A stretch of DNA of 64,000 bases, from positions 291,001 through 355,000 of the forward strand of contig JAFEUB010000333.1 in NCBI GenBank assembly GCA_024529925.1. Reading direction: 5' to 3'. Shown here piece after piece: positions 49,070-64,000 of the stretch. The stretch's first letter is position 1, and each line of letters opens with the position of its first letter. This DNA comes from Ophthalmolycus amberensis. Taxonomy: Eukaryota; Chordata; Actinopteri; Perciformes; Zoarcidae. The position numbers and the translations under genes are program-made. The notes under the pieces were generated by a model that saw nothing but the letters and a program-made list of their open reading frames with translations, searched no databases and was not told where the DNA came from.

Positions 49070-49138
<69 letters not shown>

Positions 49139-49188
49139 ACACACGCACACACACAGACACACACACACACAGACACACACACACACAG

Positions 49189-49220
<32 letters not shown>

Positions 49221-49287
49221 ACACACACACACAGACACACACACGCACACACACAGACACACACACACACAGACACACACACACACA

Positions 49288-49349
<62 letters not shown>

Positions 49350-49370
49350 CACAGACACACACACACACAG

Positions 49371-49404
<34 letters not shown>

Positions 49405-52400
49405 ACACAGCCACACACACACACACACACAGACATGCACGACACATGTTCTGTTTTCAGTCACAAATTCTTCAACACGCCTGGGCACCATCTGTCTGTC
49501 TACGCGTCCTCTCTGCAGCCCCACTCACCCAGAGAAGTTCATACAAGACAGAAATGAACCTGGAAGGAACCAGCTGCAGGTGTCCTCATGAACAGACATG
49601 ATGTAGCGCCCCCATCTGGCAGACATGTGATTGTACACGCAACACTGTCAGTCTGACGTGTTACATGTGAGTGATTTCATCAGTAGAGTACAGATCTCCA
49701 CCAGGTGTGTCTGCAATGACCACTGATGACTGACTGAACGAATACAACCCACAAAAACACACTTCATTCAAACGTAAAAACACACAAACGTATAAGACAC
49801 AGAACTAAACTCACCAAGATGGCTGCCGGCGTAGCAGCGATGTACTCAGCAGCGTGTTTAGTGAATGAGAGATTAGCCGTGGACGGACTCAGAGATCACA
49901 TGATCCTCTGGCAGAGATAATAATGAATCTCTGCTGTTGTTCCGATCAGGTGTTTAAGAACCTCCAGCTGTTCCTGGAGAACAAGCAGCCTGAAGACGAC
50001 CTCTTCGACAGACTGAATGTAAGAAACGCACACACGTGAATATCTGCTGCGAAGCTTCGGTCTTAAGTGAACTGTTTAAATCTCTCGGTTTTTTTAACTG
50101 CTCCCTCTTCTCTCCCTCTCTTCTTTTCTCTGCGTCTCTGCAGACTTCTATCCTGAATAAGCACCTTCAGGAGCTGATGGACGGCCTGACGGCGAAGGTC
50201 TTTCGCACCTACAACGCCTCCATCACCCTGCAGCAGCAGCTCAAGGAACTGGCCTGCCGTGAGTTACAGCAGCTTCACTTGAATGACTCTCAACACGGTT
50301 AAAACTCGTAATCGCTCTTTACAGTTCATCACTATTTTTACACATGAAAAATGCTTGTTCTTGCACTTTCTATGAGCTGAAAATGGCGATAAGATTTGAA
50401 ACAATGTGCTGCATAATTCTCAATATATATATATATATATATATATATTCTTATTCTTTTTAAACTACCTGATGTTATCACATGCATGACAGACACATCA
50501 GCATGCATAAAAGTCAACACCAACAGAACAGTGAAGTCTATTCAATAAGTGTAGAATAGATGAAAGGAATCTGATGTTATCAAAAATCATTCTTAAATAT
50601 ACATTATAAATGGAAAGTATCAGTTTGTAGCTAATATCTGACAAGGACAGATACTACAGCAAATCTTGATCTTCTCCCACAAAGGCTTTGTGGTGAAATA
50701 TTCAACATCGAACATAAACTGATGTATTGTAACAATGTAGCAGAAAGGGACAAATATTAAATCAGAACCTGCATGTAAATACAAACCGCCTCGTCATCTT
50801 CACAAATGAAATAAATACCGGGCGAGCTGTTATGCGGCTGTTGGTGGTTAGAGAATGACATCAGCGATAACGGTGTCTGGTCTTAGAGGCCGCGATGTGT
50901 TCCTGATACTCCATTGAGTGGTGTGAGTGGTTCTAAAGGAACAAAACATTAACGTTAACCAACCTAAACCTCTCAACTCTCCACAACTACAGGAGATAAA
51001 CGGCGCTAAACGGACACAAAAGTTGAAAAACTACAACGGGAATATTGCTCGAGTGGCTCCAGATAAATGACATTTACAGGCTGCTGGTAAACGCAGACAT
51101 TACCGTATAAATATAAACTAACTTTACAACACAAATATAGTACGTAGTCACGATCGCACACAAACACCAACTGAAACTTTTCTTTTCTTTTGACCTTTTT
51201 TTAAAAAGAATTTATTGAGTTTAAGTTTTTAAAACAACAAACATGACAGCTACAGTAACTCATTAACTCTGAGACAGTAGACGTGTTTTCAGACATTTTC
51301 AACCATGAAATCTGTATAAATCTGGCAAGAAATGTCAACATTAACACCAGCATTGATGTGTTTCATCACAATACAGTCAAATCAGTTTACAGCTTCAAAT
51401 ATGAAACCAAACATCCAGCTGTTGATCTGCAAACCAGTGAGAGCTGTAACAAGAACAAAGGTGTTGCCTAGCAAGCCTTGAGCCCCCCAAGACAGGGTCC
51501 CCACAGGAACCTGGACATCAACCATTGCCTACATTTCTACATAACTGCGTATATATTATTCAACACTATTCTCAAACACAGTCACCTCAACTGTTGCTCA
51601 TCTTTCCTTCACCTTATGGCCTCATGGCAAAACTTGAGTGAGTTATTTCAAAAAATGTTGATAATTTTGAACTACTTCTCCCACCTTGTTGTGTAATTGT
51701 TGGGTGTCCAGCTGAAGACAGCCTCCCAGCTAAAGTCCTGTCTTACAACCGGGCCAACCGGGCGGTGGCCATCCTCTGCAACCACCAGAGAGCTCCACCC
51801 AAAACATTTGAGAAGTCCATGCAGAACCTTCAGACCAAGGTAAGACAAGTGATGTGGTTCAGGGTACGGTGTGAAGACATTCCCTCTCTAAGTGATGCAG
51901 GTTCTCTACTTCACTCACTTTGTTTGCTGTGATTGCAGATTGATGAGAAACAGAACCAGCTGTCTGCAGCCAGGAAGCAGCTGAAGGCTGCCAAGGCTGA
52001 ACACAAGGCTTCCCATGACGACAAGAGCAAAAGGTAAGAAAGCCGGACCGGACCGCCGTCACCAAAGCAACAAAACGGAGCGCGGCCGTTGACGTGGTTA
52101 TGTCGTTGAATAGCACTGGCAACTGGCTAACAGCCGTCGCTAGGTGGAACGGAACAGGGTCAAACAAAAACACGATTGGTTGACGCTTCACTAGAGCGCT
52201 GAAAAAAGAAGTGGAGACTCTTTGAACTTTAATTTGTAGAGCGTCACACATGTCACACACTGCAACAGCAGACGTCAGTTTGTGGAGCAGGAAAGCATGG
52301 TGGGATTAACGAGCTAGCTAGCTGACTCGACAACTTAATCCTTCATCTGCACACTCTTGTCCTAGTGTAGGAAAGCACATTGCTATCGCCATATGAGTGA

Positions 52401-54760
52401 CAACTTTGTTCAGCTCATTTTCTATAACCAGTGCAGCATTAAAGCATGGTGGGATTAGCAAGCTAGCTAAGTAGTCAATCACCGTGTAGCCCCGCCCTAA
52501 AGCATCCCCTGCTTTATGGTCTGTGTGACTCTAAATGGACCATAATGTACTAAATGAACATCATGCTGTATTGAAGAAGACTTGAAACTAGAGATTGAGA
52601 CCATAAACTCATGTTTACAATGTTTACTGAGGGAATAAATCAAGAGAGAAGTAGAGTCATTTTCTCATAGACTTCTATACAACCAGAGGAGTCGCCCCCT
52701 GGTGGACACTCGAGAGAATGCAGCTTTAAGACATGAAGCTTTGGCTTCACTCTGCAGAACCAGAGGTTGCCGCCTGGTGTAAACATCGCATTAGTTTTAT
52801 CTGTACAGACATCAGCCTCACAATGTTAATGACATGTGTTTTTCACTCACTTTAACTCTTCTTCTGTCTGTCGCTGCGTCTCCCAGGGTTGTGGAGTTGA
52901 AGCGTAAAGCTGTCCAGAGGATAGAGGAGCAGCTGATGAAGCTCCAGGTTCAGGCCACCGACCGAGAGGAGAACAAGCAGATCGCTCTGGGCACCTCCAA
53001 GCTCAACTACCTGGATCCCCGGATCTCTGTCGCATGGTATTTATGTGGCTACAGTGGAAGCCGTTCATTCACTGCTAACTATTATTTGATTACAGGTGTT
53101 ACGGTGACATTAAACGAGTAAGCCGCCTACTGTTTAATAGGCCAGCTGTCTCTGGGGTGGGGGGTAGGGGGGGTGCACATCTACCTTGATGACAGAAAGG
53201 CAGGAAATGCTCTTGCATTGTAGGAAAAGGAGCAGCACAAGCGAAAAAAAAAGAAAAGCTAACGGCTGCAGAAGGAAAATAAGAGGAAGAAAAGCGTGTG
53301 AGCGCGAGGAACAATGGGGTTTGTTTCTGAAAAACCAGGGAGCGTCCCCGAACAGCACTCCTTCCTCCATGTGGGAAGTCAATGAGGAGCTGTCTGTGGC
53401 TCAATGGAGGGGCCACGCCACAGCCAAAAGGGGAGCAGTGCTCGGCCCTCCCTCTTTACTCGTGCCCCCGTGGCTATTTATGGATAGATCCTCCTCCTCA
53501 AAGCACAATGGATTCAGGAATGCTCCGTGTGTTTTGCCCTGATTGTAAGAGTGTAAGGGATGGGGGGTCCCGGCTCGTAGGGCGGTGCATGGGAACATGT
53601 ACATGCACACTGCAGTGCTATGTGTGAATATGTGTGAATATGTGTGACAGGGATGAAACCATCGAGGTCCAATCGTGTTATTTCTGTCCTGCAGAGGTTT
53701 TCTGTTGTTAGCTGCTAGCGAGCTACTGTTTACGTTAATATGGGACGAAGTCTATTACGTATATATGCTATGCACTGTCATCATTATGTATTTGGGGAGT
53801 TTACTGTAGAATAATTTATTATATTTATTTAATTGATTGAATGAATACAACCCATTTGGCTATAAATAGTTCACTGATTAAAACACTATTTACAAGTCTT
53901 AAAAATCTACATTTGAGTAAATATTTTGCAGCCAAATCAAATTCTTTATACGATATTAAACCTGTTTCTTTATAATACTTTTAATACTTGACTTGTTTCT
54001 TTACAGGGCTTCTATAAAGGTCATAAAGTAGTGAATGAATGTGAGATATGAGTTCATAGATAATAACAATCCCTCCTGGTCATTGTGGAGGTTTATGGTG
54101 TTTTAGACCGACAGTCTATGTTCATGTCTCTGAGTTACGCTCGTCGTCTTTTTGACTCCTCACAGCTCTTTTTGTTTGTTCGTCCTCTGGTGTTTCAGAG
54201 AACAATGCAACGAACAGCACAGAGAGGATCAACGCCTCCGTTCATGCTCGGAGCTCGCGTACTGTCTGCGGAGGCTCACGCGAGTTTAAACAAATCCTAA
54301 GGCGTCGTAAAAGACATTTCATTCAAATTCAAAAACAAGCGGTGACGTCATCGTCGGGGTAAAAAACATTTCGTACAATCTTGTAGCCAAAAACCAAATT
54401 AAACTGCAGCGGCTGAGTGGTGGCGAGGTGCTCAGCAGCGTGTTTACTGGTCGTTAGACTCACATAGCAATACATGGTGGACTCTTCACCAGTTCAATAA
54501 TAACAAGCAGGAGACAAGCCATGCTCACTGATGATGTACCGACATTAAGAATGCACACAAAACAAGTAGTTTGAGGTTTTCTGTCTCTTCTTCCTTGAAC
54601 TGCCTGAATAGTGAACAGTGAGCAGATGAGTTGTTTTTTTTCGTCCCTCCTCTCCAGGTGCAAGAAATGGGTCGTTCCCATTGAGAAGATCTACAACAAG
54701 ACCCAGAGGGAGAAGTTTGCCTGGGCGATAGACATGGCAGAGAAGGACTACGAGTTTTAA
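40416..54760 (+). CDS. top1: DNA topoisomerase I (nuclear, type IB)
   Basis: Twenty-one coding exons in phase: 40416-40448, 40745-40769, 42102-42198, 43089-43203, 43358-43413, 43551-43655, 43753-43843, 43934-44019, 44879-44994, 45106-45227, 45306-45428, 45527-45714, 47284-47428, 47648-47791, 48701-48886, 49950-50018, 50144-50258, 51712-51839, 51939-52033, 52887-53036, 54658-54760 (2,292 nt, 763 aa; human 765). The enzyme relaxes supercoils in the nucleus by a transient 3'-phosphotyrosine bond. Seen: a short N-terminus (MSADHAHGNSQ), Lys/Glu/His-rich charged domain (residues about 20-200), core beginning WKWWEEERATDGSKWRFLEH, and the coiled linker before KQIALGTSKLNYLDPRI. Catalytic residues are all present: R486, K530, R588, H630, nucleophile Y721 (human R488, K532, R590, H632, Y723). 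Exon 2 is only 25 nt; human exon 2 has the same length and phase though its residues differ. Donors of exons 4 (GTTCGT) and 6 (GTGCGC) are weak. Confidence 0.96.
41010..41275 (-). promoter_or_regulatory. GC-rich promoter-like block in top1 intron 2
   Basis: A GC-rich stretch with a (CAG)6 run at about 41192-41211. On the minus strand it carries a TATA box (GGTATAAAGG at 41241-41250). It could be an intronic promoter for an antisense transcript or simply the remains of the promoter CpG island. No coding exon is supported on either strand. Confidence 0.25.
42550..42760. repeat. Poly-G run and AAGAACCC-type repeat
   Basis: A run of about 17 G at 42630-42646 is flanked by GAACTCTTTCTTCCAAAGAG on one side and by GAACCC, AAAGGAACC, GGTGGAACC and GGAAGAACCC words on the other. 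The words suggest a degenerate interspersed repeat in top1 intron 3. Confidence 0.4.
44040..44770 (-). mobile_element. Possible LINE 3' fragment in top1 intron 8
   Basis: On the minus strand, sequence at 44450-44755 reads like the C-terminal end of a fish non-LTR reverse transcriptase (ILGNASRTLNASLKSL, then KSFLPETIKLYN), followed by an A/T-rich tail ending in ATTAATAAACTTC. A 10-bp tandem repeat at 44519-44665 has expanded inside the frame. The assignment is by general resemblance to fish LINE ends only. Confidence 0.4.
44519..44665 (+). repeat. Minisatellite with 10-bp GGTCTGTGGT unit
   Basis: About fourteen copies of a 10-bp unit with CCGTGGT and CCTCGGT variants, organised in two blocks of the same higher-order pattern. 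On the minus strand it reads as repeated TTDHHRPPQ. It lies in top1 intron 8. Confidence 0.85.
45983..46070 (+). repeat. tRNA-derived SINE fragment
   Basis: GGGGCTGCACGGTGATGTGG and GGGGTTCGATTCCCGGGTTGG are the A-box side and the B-box (GGTTCGATTCC) side of the common fish tRNA-derived SINE head. It is not a tRNA gene: no cloverleaf can be drawn around it. It lies in top1 intron 12. Confidence 0.7.
46482..46538. repeat. (TG)n microsatellite
   Basis: About 28 TG units in top1 intron 12. Confidence 0.9.
46735..47232 (+). repeat. CTCF-motif repeat family, copy C plus related tail
   Basis: Forward copy with the CTCF-like core at 46770-46782 and the full GTCCACCAGGGGGCGACTCC word, ending in CACAGTGATTGACAGGTCTC near 47008. 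It is followed by TTTTCACTTCATGAAAGTTAATCGTAAC and CCAAGATGGCGACGGGCGG (about 47138), sequence shared with 22040-22200. It lies in top1 intron 12, just before exon 13. Confidence 0.75.
47543..47647 (+). repeat. top1: TG/CG-rich repeat abutting top1 exon 14
   Basis: (TG)n with (TGCG)n interruptions fills the last 100 bases of intron 13 up to the acceptor TGTGCAG. There is no conventional pyrimidine tract between the repeat and the AG. Confidence 0.85.
48190..48605. repeat. Palindromic interspersed repeat, full copy
   Basis: The left end GTGCAGTGTGTAGGATGTGG then CGCCATCTAGTGGTGAGGT is the imperfect reverse complement of the right end ACCTCACCACTAGATGCCGC then CCCACACACTTTAA. The internal part matches the copies at 3973 and 36661. 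It lies in top1 intron 14. Confidence 0.7.
49072..49438. repeat. Long (CA)n array with regular CAGA and CGCA interruptions
   Basis: About 365 bp of CA units broken at semi-regular spacing by GA or CG dinucleotides, so it forms a higher-order array rather than a plain microsatellite. It lies in top1 intron 15. Confidence 0.9.
50425..50450. repeat. (AT)n microsatellite
   Basis: About 13 AT units in top1 intron 17. Confidence 0.85.
52285..52473. repeat. GCATTAAAGCATGGTGGGATTAG repeat relatives
   Basis: Two partial copies of the palindromic family at 14138: GAAAGCATGGTGGGATTAAC near 52293 and GCATTAAAGCATGGTGGGAT near 52436, the latter preceded by CATTTTCTATAACCAGTGCA. In top1 intron 19, and directly joined to the CTCF-motif repeat that starts at 52474. 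Confidence 0.6.
52474..52785 (-). repeat. CTCF-motif repeat family, copy D
   Basis: Reverse-oriented copy with the same word order as copy A; CTCF-like core at 52693-52705 on the minus strand. It ends near AGAGGTTGCCGCCTGG, about 100 bases before top1 exon 20. Confidence 0.8.
53890..54105 (+). repeat. Dispersed repeat, copy 2 of 2
   Basis: Second member of the pair described at 6190-6460, same orientation, in the last intron of top1. Shared words include CTTAAAAATCTACATTTGA, CTTTATAATAC and TGAGATATGAGTTCA. Confidence 0.6.
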
Positions 54761-55469
54761 ACACACTTTGACGTTTTATCTTTTCAAAACACGCCTTTGA
54801 TTGTCGAGGTTTGTAGTCGATGTCAAATGATCCCACAGTGTGTGGTCACGGCAGGGCTGTTGGAGCTGTGACATCAGTATATATAGATATATATATGTGT
54901 GTATATATATATGTGTATATATACACACATATGGATTGGCTGTGAATATAGGAACTCCTGAACCATGTGACGAAGCTGCCAAAGGGCGACTCTCTTAAAA
55001 TAAATGACAGTAGTGTGTATGTAGCTGCGGCTACCTGCCCACATTAAAACACCGATGAACACGTTAGTATTATCTTTAGTCGCGACACGACTGGACTGAG
55101 ATGTGTAAGCCATCAGACTTTGCTGAGACGTTCTATATTCTCATAGAATAATGAATTCATAAATGTTTGTACGGGGAGCAACACGAGAGAGATAATAGGA
55201 TGAATTTCAATTTGTGGAATTGTGTGAACGATTGGTACAATAAAATGACAGACTGGTGGCCGTGTGAAGTATAGAAAACCCCACTAGCACTAAGTTCATG
55301 TAATTATTAGCACACAGAATGTCATCTTTTTCATTGAGTTTGGTTTGCTGTTTTATTTCAGGGATGTACATATTTATTTGTCATTTTTAAGTAACTATGA
55401 TTCTGCGTTTTATAAAGAAATGTGTGCTGTATGCATCGTCAACAAGAAGCTCTTCATTGCTTATATGCA

Positions 55470-55585
<116 letters not shown>

Positions 55586-55929
55586 ACGTCCACAGATTTA
55601 CAGTCGTAACAATCCTCTCGTGTTTTACTTGAAACAGCTCAAGTACGACATCGTGTTGTCGTGTTTTCGTGTACCGGAGCTGAGAGAGACTGTTCCTTCA
55701 CATGGTTTTCTAAGAGGGACGTGGATTTAAAAGCAGAAGGATCACAGAGGAGGTCCATCATTGTGGTGTTTGTATCGCTGTGATTAAGCAGAAAAGTGTG
55801 CTTCTTAAGTTTTTCCAAATGTGAATGGATATTATAACTTTTGTCATTAATATTTTGTGCTATTTGATCATTTATCACAAAACTCTGGATTGGTTGAATG
55901 CTTGTTGTTTTGAGCTTTGTAGTTTTCAG

Positions 55930-55935
55930 AATAAA
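55930..55935 (+). terminator. top1: Candidate distal top1 polyadenylation signal
   Basis: AATAAA in TTTTCAGAATAAAACATC, followed by a T-rich stretch (TTTTCCTTTTTGTTG). The proximal alternative is AATAAA at 55239-55244. Confidence 0.5.
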
Positions 55936-55955
55936 ACATCGATCTTTTCCTTTTT

Positions 55956-57600
55956 GTTGTTATTATATGTGTGTAAAAAGGGATTAAATCAAGCCGATCC
56001 ACTGAGTATACAAAGAGAAACACAATCCTGTCAGAGATGTAATCAACTGATCGGTCAGGTCAGAGGTCATAGTTCAATTTCCAATAATCAAAAACAATTG
56101 ATTTCCTAGTATAGTTTCTATTGTCATTGTTTTTGTTGACAGAATAGATGTTTGTCAATTATAAGAACAAAACTTGGGCTTTTATTGGTAATTATAATAA
56201 TACAGCTAATTATGAAGTACAGTATCAGGTCTGTCTCTTTAAGAGGCCGGTAACAGGCGCTCCTACTGGAGGCACAAGCTGCGTCAAGCTAACGAGAGAA
56301 CCGCAGCATTACCGGAAGTAGGGGAATTATGCCAAAATAAATCAAATAAATGTTTAAAGGTAAAGAATGGCGTATTTTAAAGGCCAATCCAAGGTATATA
56401 TAGATATAGATATATATCTATATATATGACGTCGATATTAAATAACCCAGAATATGATTATTGTTTCTGTTAAATGATAAAACTCATCAAACTCGACAAT
56501 CAGGGATGAACAGCCTTACGTGACTGAAGGAAACATTTATTTTAACCAGATGTTGAATCAGAAAACGAATCAAATATAAAGCTTGAGTTTAATCTGTGAT
56601 CCGTCTTCACTGTTTACATGTTGAAAAAAAGGAGGGGGCGTGTCGGCCGTTAAAACACTTCCTGGAAGTCTGTTCTCGTGGGTCCTCAGAGATCGCTCCT
56701 CGATCCTCGCTCCTCAGAGCAGAAATAAGAGCTTTGGGACAGCCGTCAATATGGCGGCGCAGAACAACTTCCAGTTCGAGCGAGGAAATGATCCTCGCTT
56801 GAACCGGAAGTTGGAAATGACGTCTTATGGAGGACGTCTTTAGCAGGACGTCTGATGTACCCCAATACCCGTTTGAGAGGAGAACTTTGAGAAGAAACTT
56901 CAGGCCAAAGAGCTGATATCAGATCAGCCTGACCTCACAATCAGACAGCAGACAAGCGGGAAAGAGGGACATGAAGCACCTGCTGAGAAATGATATATAG
57001 TTATAAATAAATAATTATATATATATGTGTGTGTGTGTGTTTCATATTATAGTGAATATTATTATATGATATATATATATTATTATATGATATACATTAT
57101 TATATTATACAGAATATTATTATATGATATATATATTATTATATTATACTGATTTTTGTCATGTTGGAATAAAGGTTAAATATTTAACTGCAAAGTAGTA
57201 ATGCGTGTTTGATAATTTTTTTTAATTTTTTTGCATTAAATCATTCTGGGATGTTTGCTGAAATTGATTGGATGTGGCACAGCCCTACAGAGAACATGTT
57301 CCACCAGCCAACACTGGCAACAATACTGTTATACACCAAAGAAAACACATATATTCATATCATATTAAATCGCTGCCAAATTAAATACTACATATTATTC
57401 CCCTTTAAGCAGCAGAAAATGGAAATACTAATAAGTCAAGTGTCTCAAATTGTATTCTGGAGAGAGTTCTTGGTTTACTTCATATTTGTCCCCACCACCA
57501 TCTGCGTCTCCTCCAAAAAAAACAGTGCAACAAGTTCTTTGACTTCGAATTTTATTGTGAAAAACCGCAGCGGAAGTGTGTTTTTTCTGACTCTGGCACA
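55956..57600. other. Intergenic DNA between top1 and plcg1
   Basis: No coding region is supported. AT-rich palindromic runs (ATATAGATATAGATATATAT near 56396-56428; TATTATATGATATATATATT near 57060-57150) dominate. A GC-richer block is described separately at 56630-56850. Confidence 0.5.
56630..56850 (+). promoter_or_regulatory. GC-richer block with YY1- and ETS-type motifs
   Basis: Contains GTCAATATGGCGGCGCAG (YY1-type AATATGGCGGC near 56748) and an ETS-type ACCGGAAGT near 56804, with tandem CTCCTCGATCCTCGCTCCTC. No splice donor or convincing frame follows it. It might be a fragment of a promoter or of an interspersed repeat. Confidence 0.3.
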
Positions 57601-57950
57601 CGATTGATACTGATGGTTGTCGGCTGTGTGAAGGGGGGGGGAGAGGGGGGAAGGGCCTACTCGAGCTGGAGCCGAGAGAGCGGACAAACTTGCGTAGTCT
57701 TCACCACGGTTGTCTCTGCCTGTCTGTCTCTCTCGCTCTCTCTCTCTATGGACGGCCAGAGGACAGGGGAGGAAACGGGGATCCTCGGGACCGGAGCGTT
57801 TTTCCAGGACCTAGCGATGATTTAATCACAGAGGAGGAGACAAAAACCCGGGGGTTTGTGGGAAAAAAGGGAGAAAGGGGAGCGCGAGAGGAGAGCCGTT
57901 GGAGCAGCAGCCGTTGGAGATGTGCGGTCGAGGCCGAGATTGCGGCGGTA
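57600..57950 (+). promoter_or_regulatory. plcg1: Probable plcg1 promoter and 5'UTR exon
   Basis: GC-rich, CpG-containing sequence with a (CT)n run at 57720-57750. A likely splice donor follows GCGGCG at 57948 (GTAGGT), with GTAACG four bases later as alternative. The next acceptor is CCTCTGTAG ending at 59024, in front of the plcg1 start codon. No TATA box. Confidence 0.45.
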
Positions 57951-59095
57951 GGTAACGAACAGAACAGCCGACGTGTTGTTGTCTTTTCTTACCCCCCCGA
58001 GTTGAATCCTTCTCCGGACGTTAGGCCGAAAAGAGACGGAGAGAGAAAAGAGGCAGAGTATATCTACCGATACCTGAGCTTCATAGTCACCCTTCTTTCT
58101 TTCTCAGGAGTTAAAACCAGCTCCTGGTTCTTGCTTTTTTGGCCCAGCGACATGCTAACACACACATACACACATTAAAACACCGACGCACGCACACACT
58201 CTCCTGTCCTTCGTTTTCCCAATAACGTGACGCCTCTAAGTATCCACACTTAGTGTATTTAACTGTGGGATGAAGGGCAGCAGGTTACAGGCCTGTTCAC
58301 ATCAGATGAAACTAGATTTAAAGGTAAAAACCTTCATCAACATGTCTTCTTCTTCTTCGTCTCCAGACGCTTCTCGGCTGCAGCATCACTGCCCTGATGA
58401 ATAATATCACTGTTTGTGCTCAATACCGAGAGTAACATGACCCACGGAGACAAATCAATATCTCACATGAGAAGCTGAAGTGTTTTATCTATTTGTGATT
58501 GATTATGATTATAATGGAGCATTCTGCATTATATAGTATGTATAAGTACCACATTATGTAGGTTCTGTGACATACATTTCATATGAAATCAGTCCATATT
58601 TCTGCAAAATATAATATTCAAACTTTTATGTCCATAAACAAAGCATACAATATTTTTTGCAATATTTAGTTACTTTTTTTTAATGTAACGACAGTGTTTT
58701 ATTCCTCTTAGAATTCAGGGATTAGTGTAAAATGTTGCTGCTGTTTAAGTAAAACAAAGTAAAGTTTACTAAAAATAATTTTTGGTTGAATATGAGTTCA
58801 TAAATGGCTTTAATACGTCAACATATGGGTAGAGTAAATATAAATCTTTGAACAAAATGTGTTTAAAACAGGAAGATTAGAGCCGTTCATAGATTTCTTT
58901 GATGCTGAAGAAGAAACTATTTTGAACGTATCTGCATGAATCTCAACGTGTAGAACACATGGACACACAGCGACACACTAGAAGTTGCTGAGTTGTTGTT
59001 TCATGCCCCCCCCCTCCTCTGTAGGTATCCCTGTCTAGGCCTGCACTGAGCAGATTGTTCTGAGAGGAAACGGACAACAAACAGGGGAAGTGAAC

Positions 59096-64000
<4,905 letters not shown>

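Noticed and set aside
48923..49557. Cys/Val and His/Thr ORFs
   Set aside because: Translations of the (CA)n array; not proteins.

Overview
The window is ordinary vertebrate nuclear DNA, almost certainly from a teleost fish and probably a percomorph. It has GT-AG introns, long (TG)n/(CA)n tracts, a tRNA-derived SINE fragment, and several short inverted-repeat element families typical of fish genomes. No prokaryotic, organellar, viral or CRISPR content was seen. All five recognisable protein-coding genes lie on the + strand.

Layout: 1-2.3 kb is intergenic with two abutting fold-back elements. At 2.3-11.4 kb is tp53inp2 (promoter-like block, probable 5'UTR exon, three coding exons, long 3'UTR). 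At 11.4-14.9 kb is repeat-rich intergenic DNA. At 14.9-23.8 kb is ggt7 (15 coding exons, intact, 684 aa). At 23.97-24.65 kb is an inverted-repeat element. At 24.9-40.1 kb is ncoa6 (16 coding exons with long Gln-rich tracts). At 40.2-56 kb is top1 (21 coding exons, intact, 763 aa). At 57.6-64 kb is the 5' end of plcg1 (first four coding exons, cut off by the window edge).

The genes are not an operon. TP53INP2 is an autophagy and nuclear-receptor cofactor, GGT7 a divergent gamma-glutamyltransferase, NCOA6 a nuclear-receptor coactivator scaffold, TOP1 a type IB topoisomerase and PLCG1 a phosphatidylinositol-specific phospholipase C. The first three are neighbours on human 20q11.2, and TOP1-PLCG1 are neighbours on human 20q12, so the window joins two conserved blocks; the ggt7-ncoa6 pair also appears inverted relative to tp53inp2 compared with human.

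The most notable observations are: a dispersed repeat family carrying near-perfect CTCF-like core motifs, some copies also with YY1-like motifs; five apparent one-base insertions in conserved coding sequence (four in ncoa6, one in plcg1 exon 1), best explained as sequence errors until checked; alanine in ggt7 where the autoprocessing threonine of the family is expected; TG-rich tracts abutting the 3' splice sites of top1 exon 14 and plcg1 exon 2; and an 892-bp PIF/Harbinger-like element with 37-bp terminal inverted repeats and a TTA duplication. I did not find convincing evidence of a wholly new biological system.
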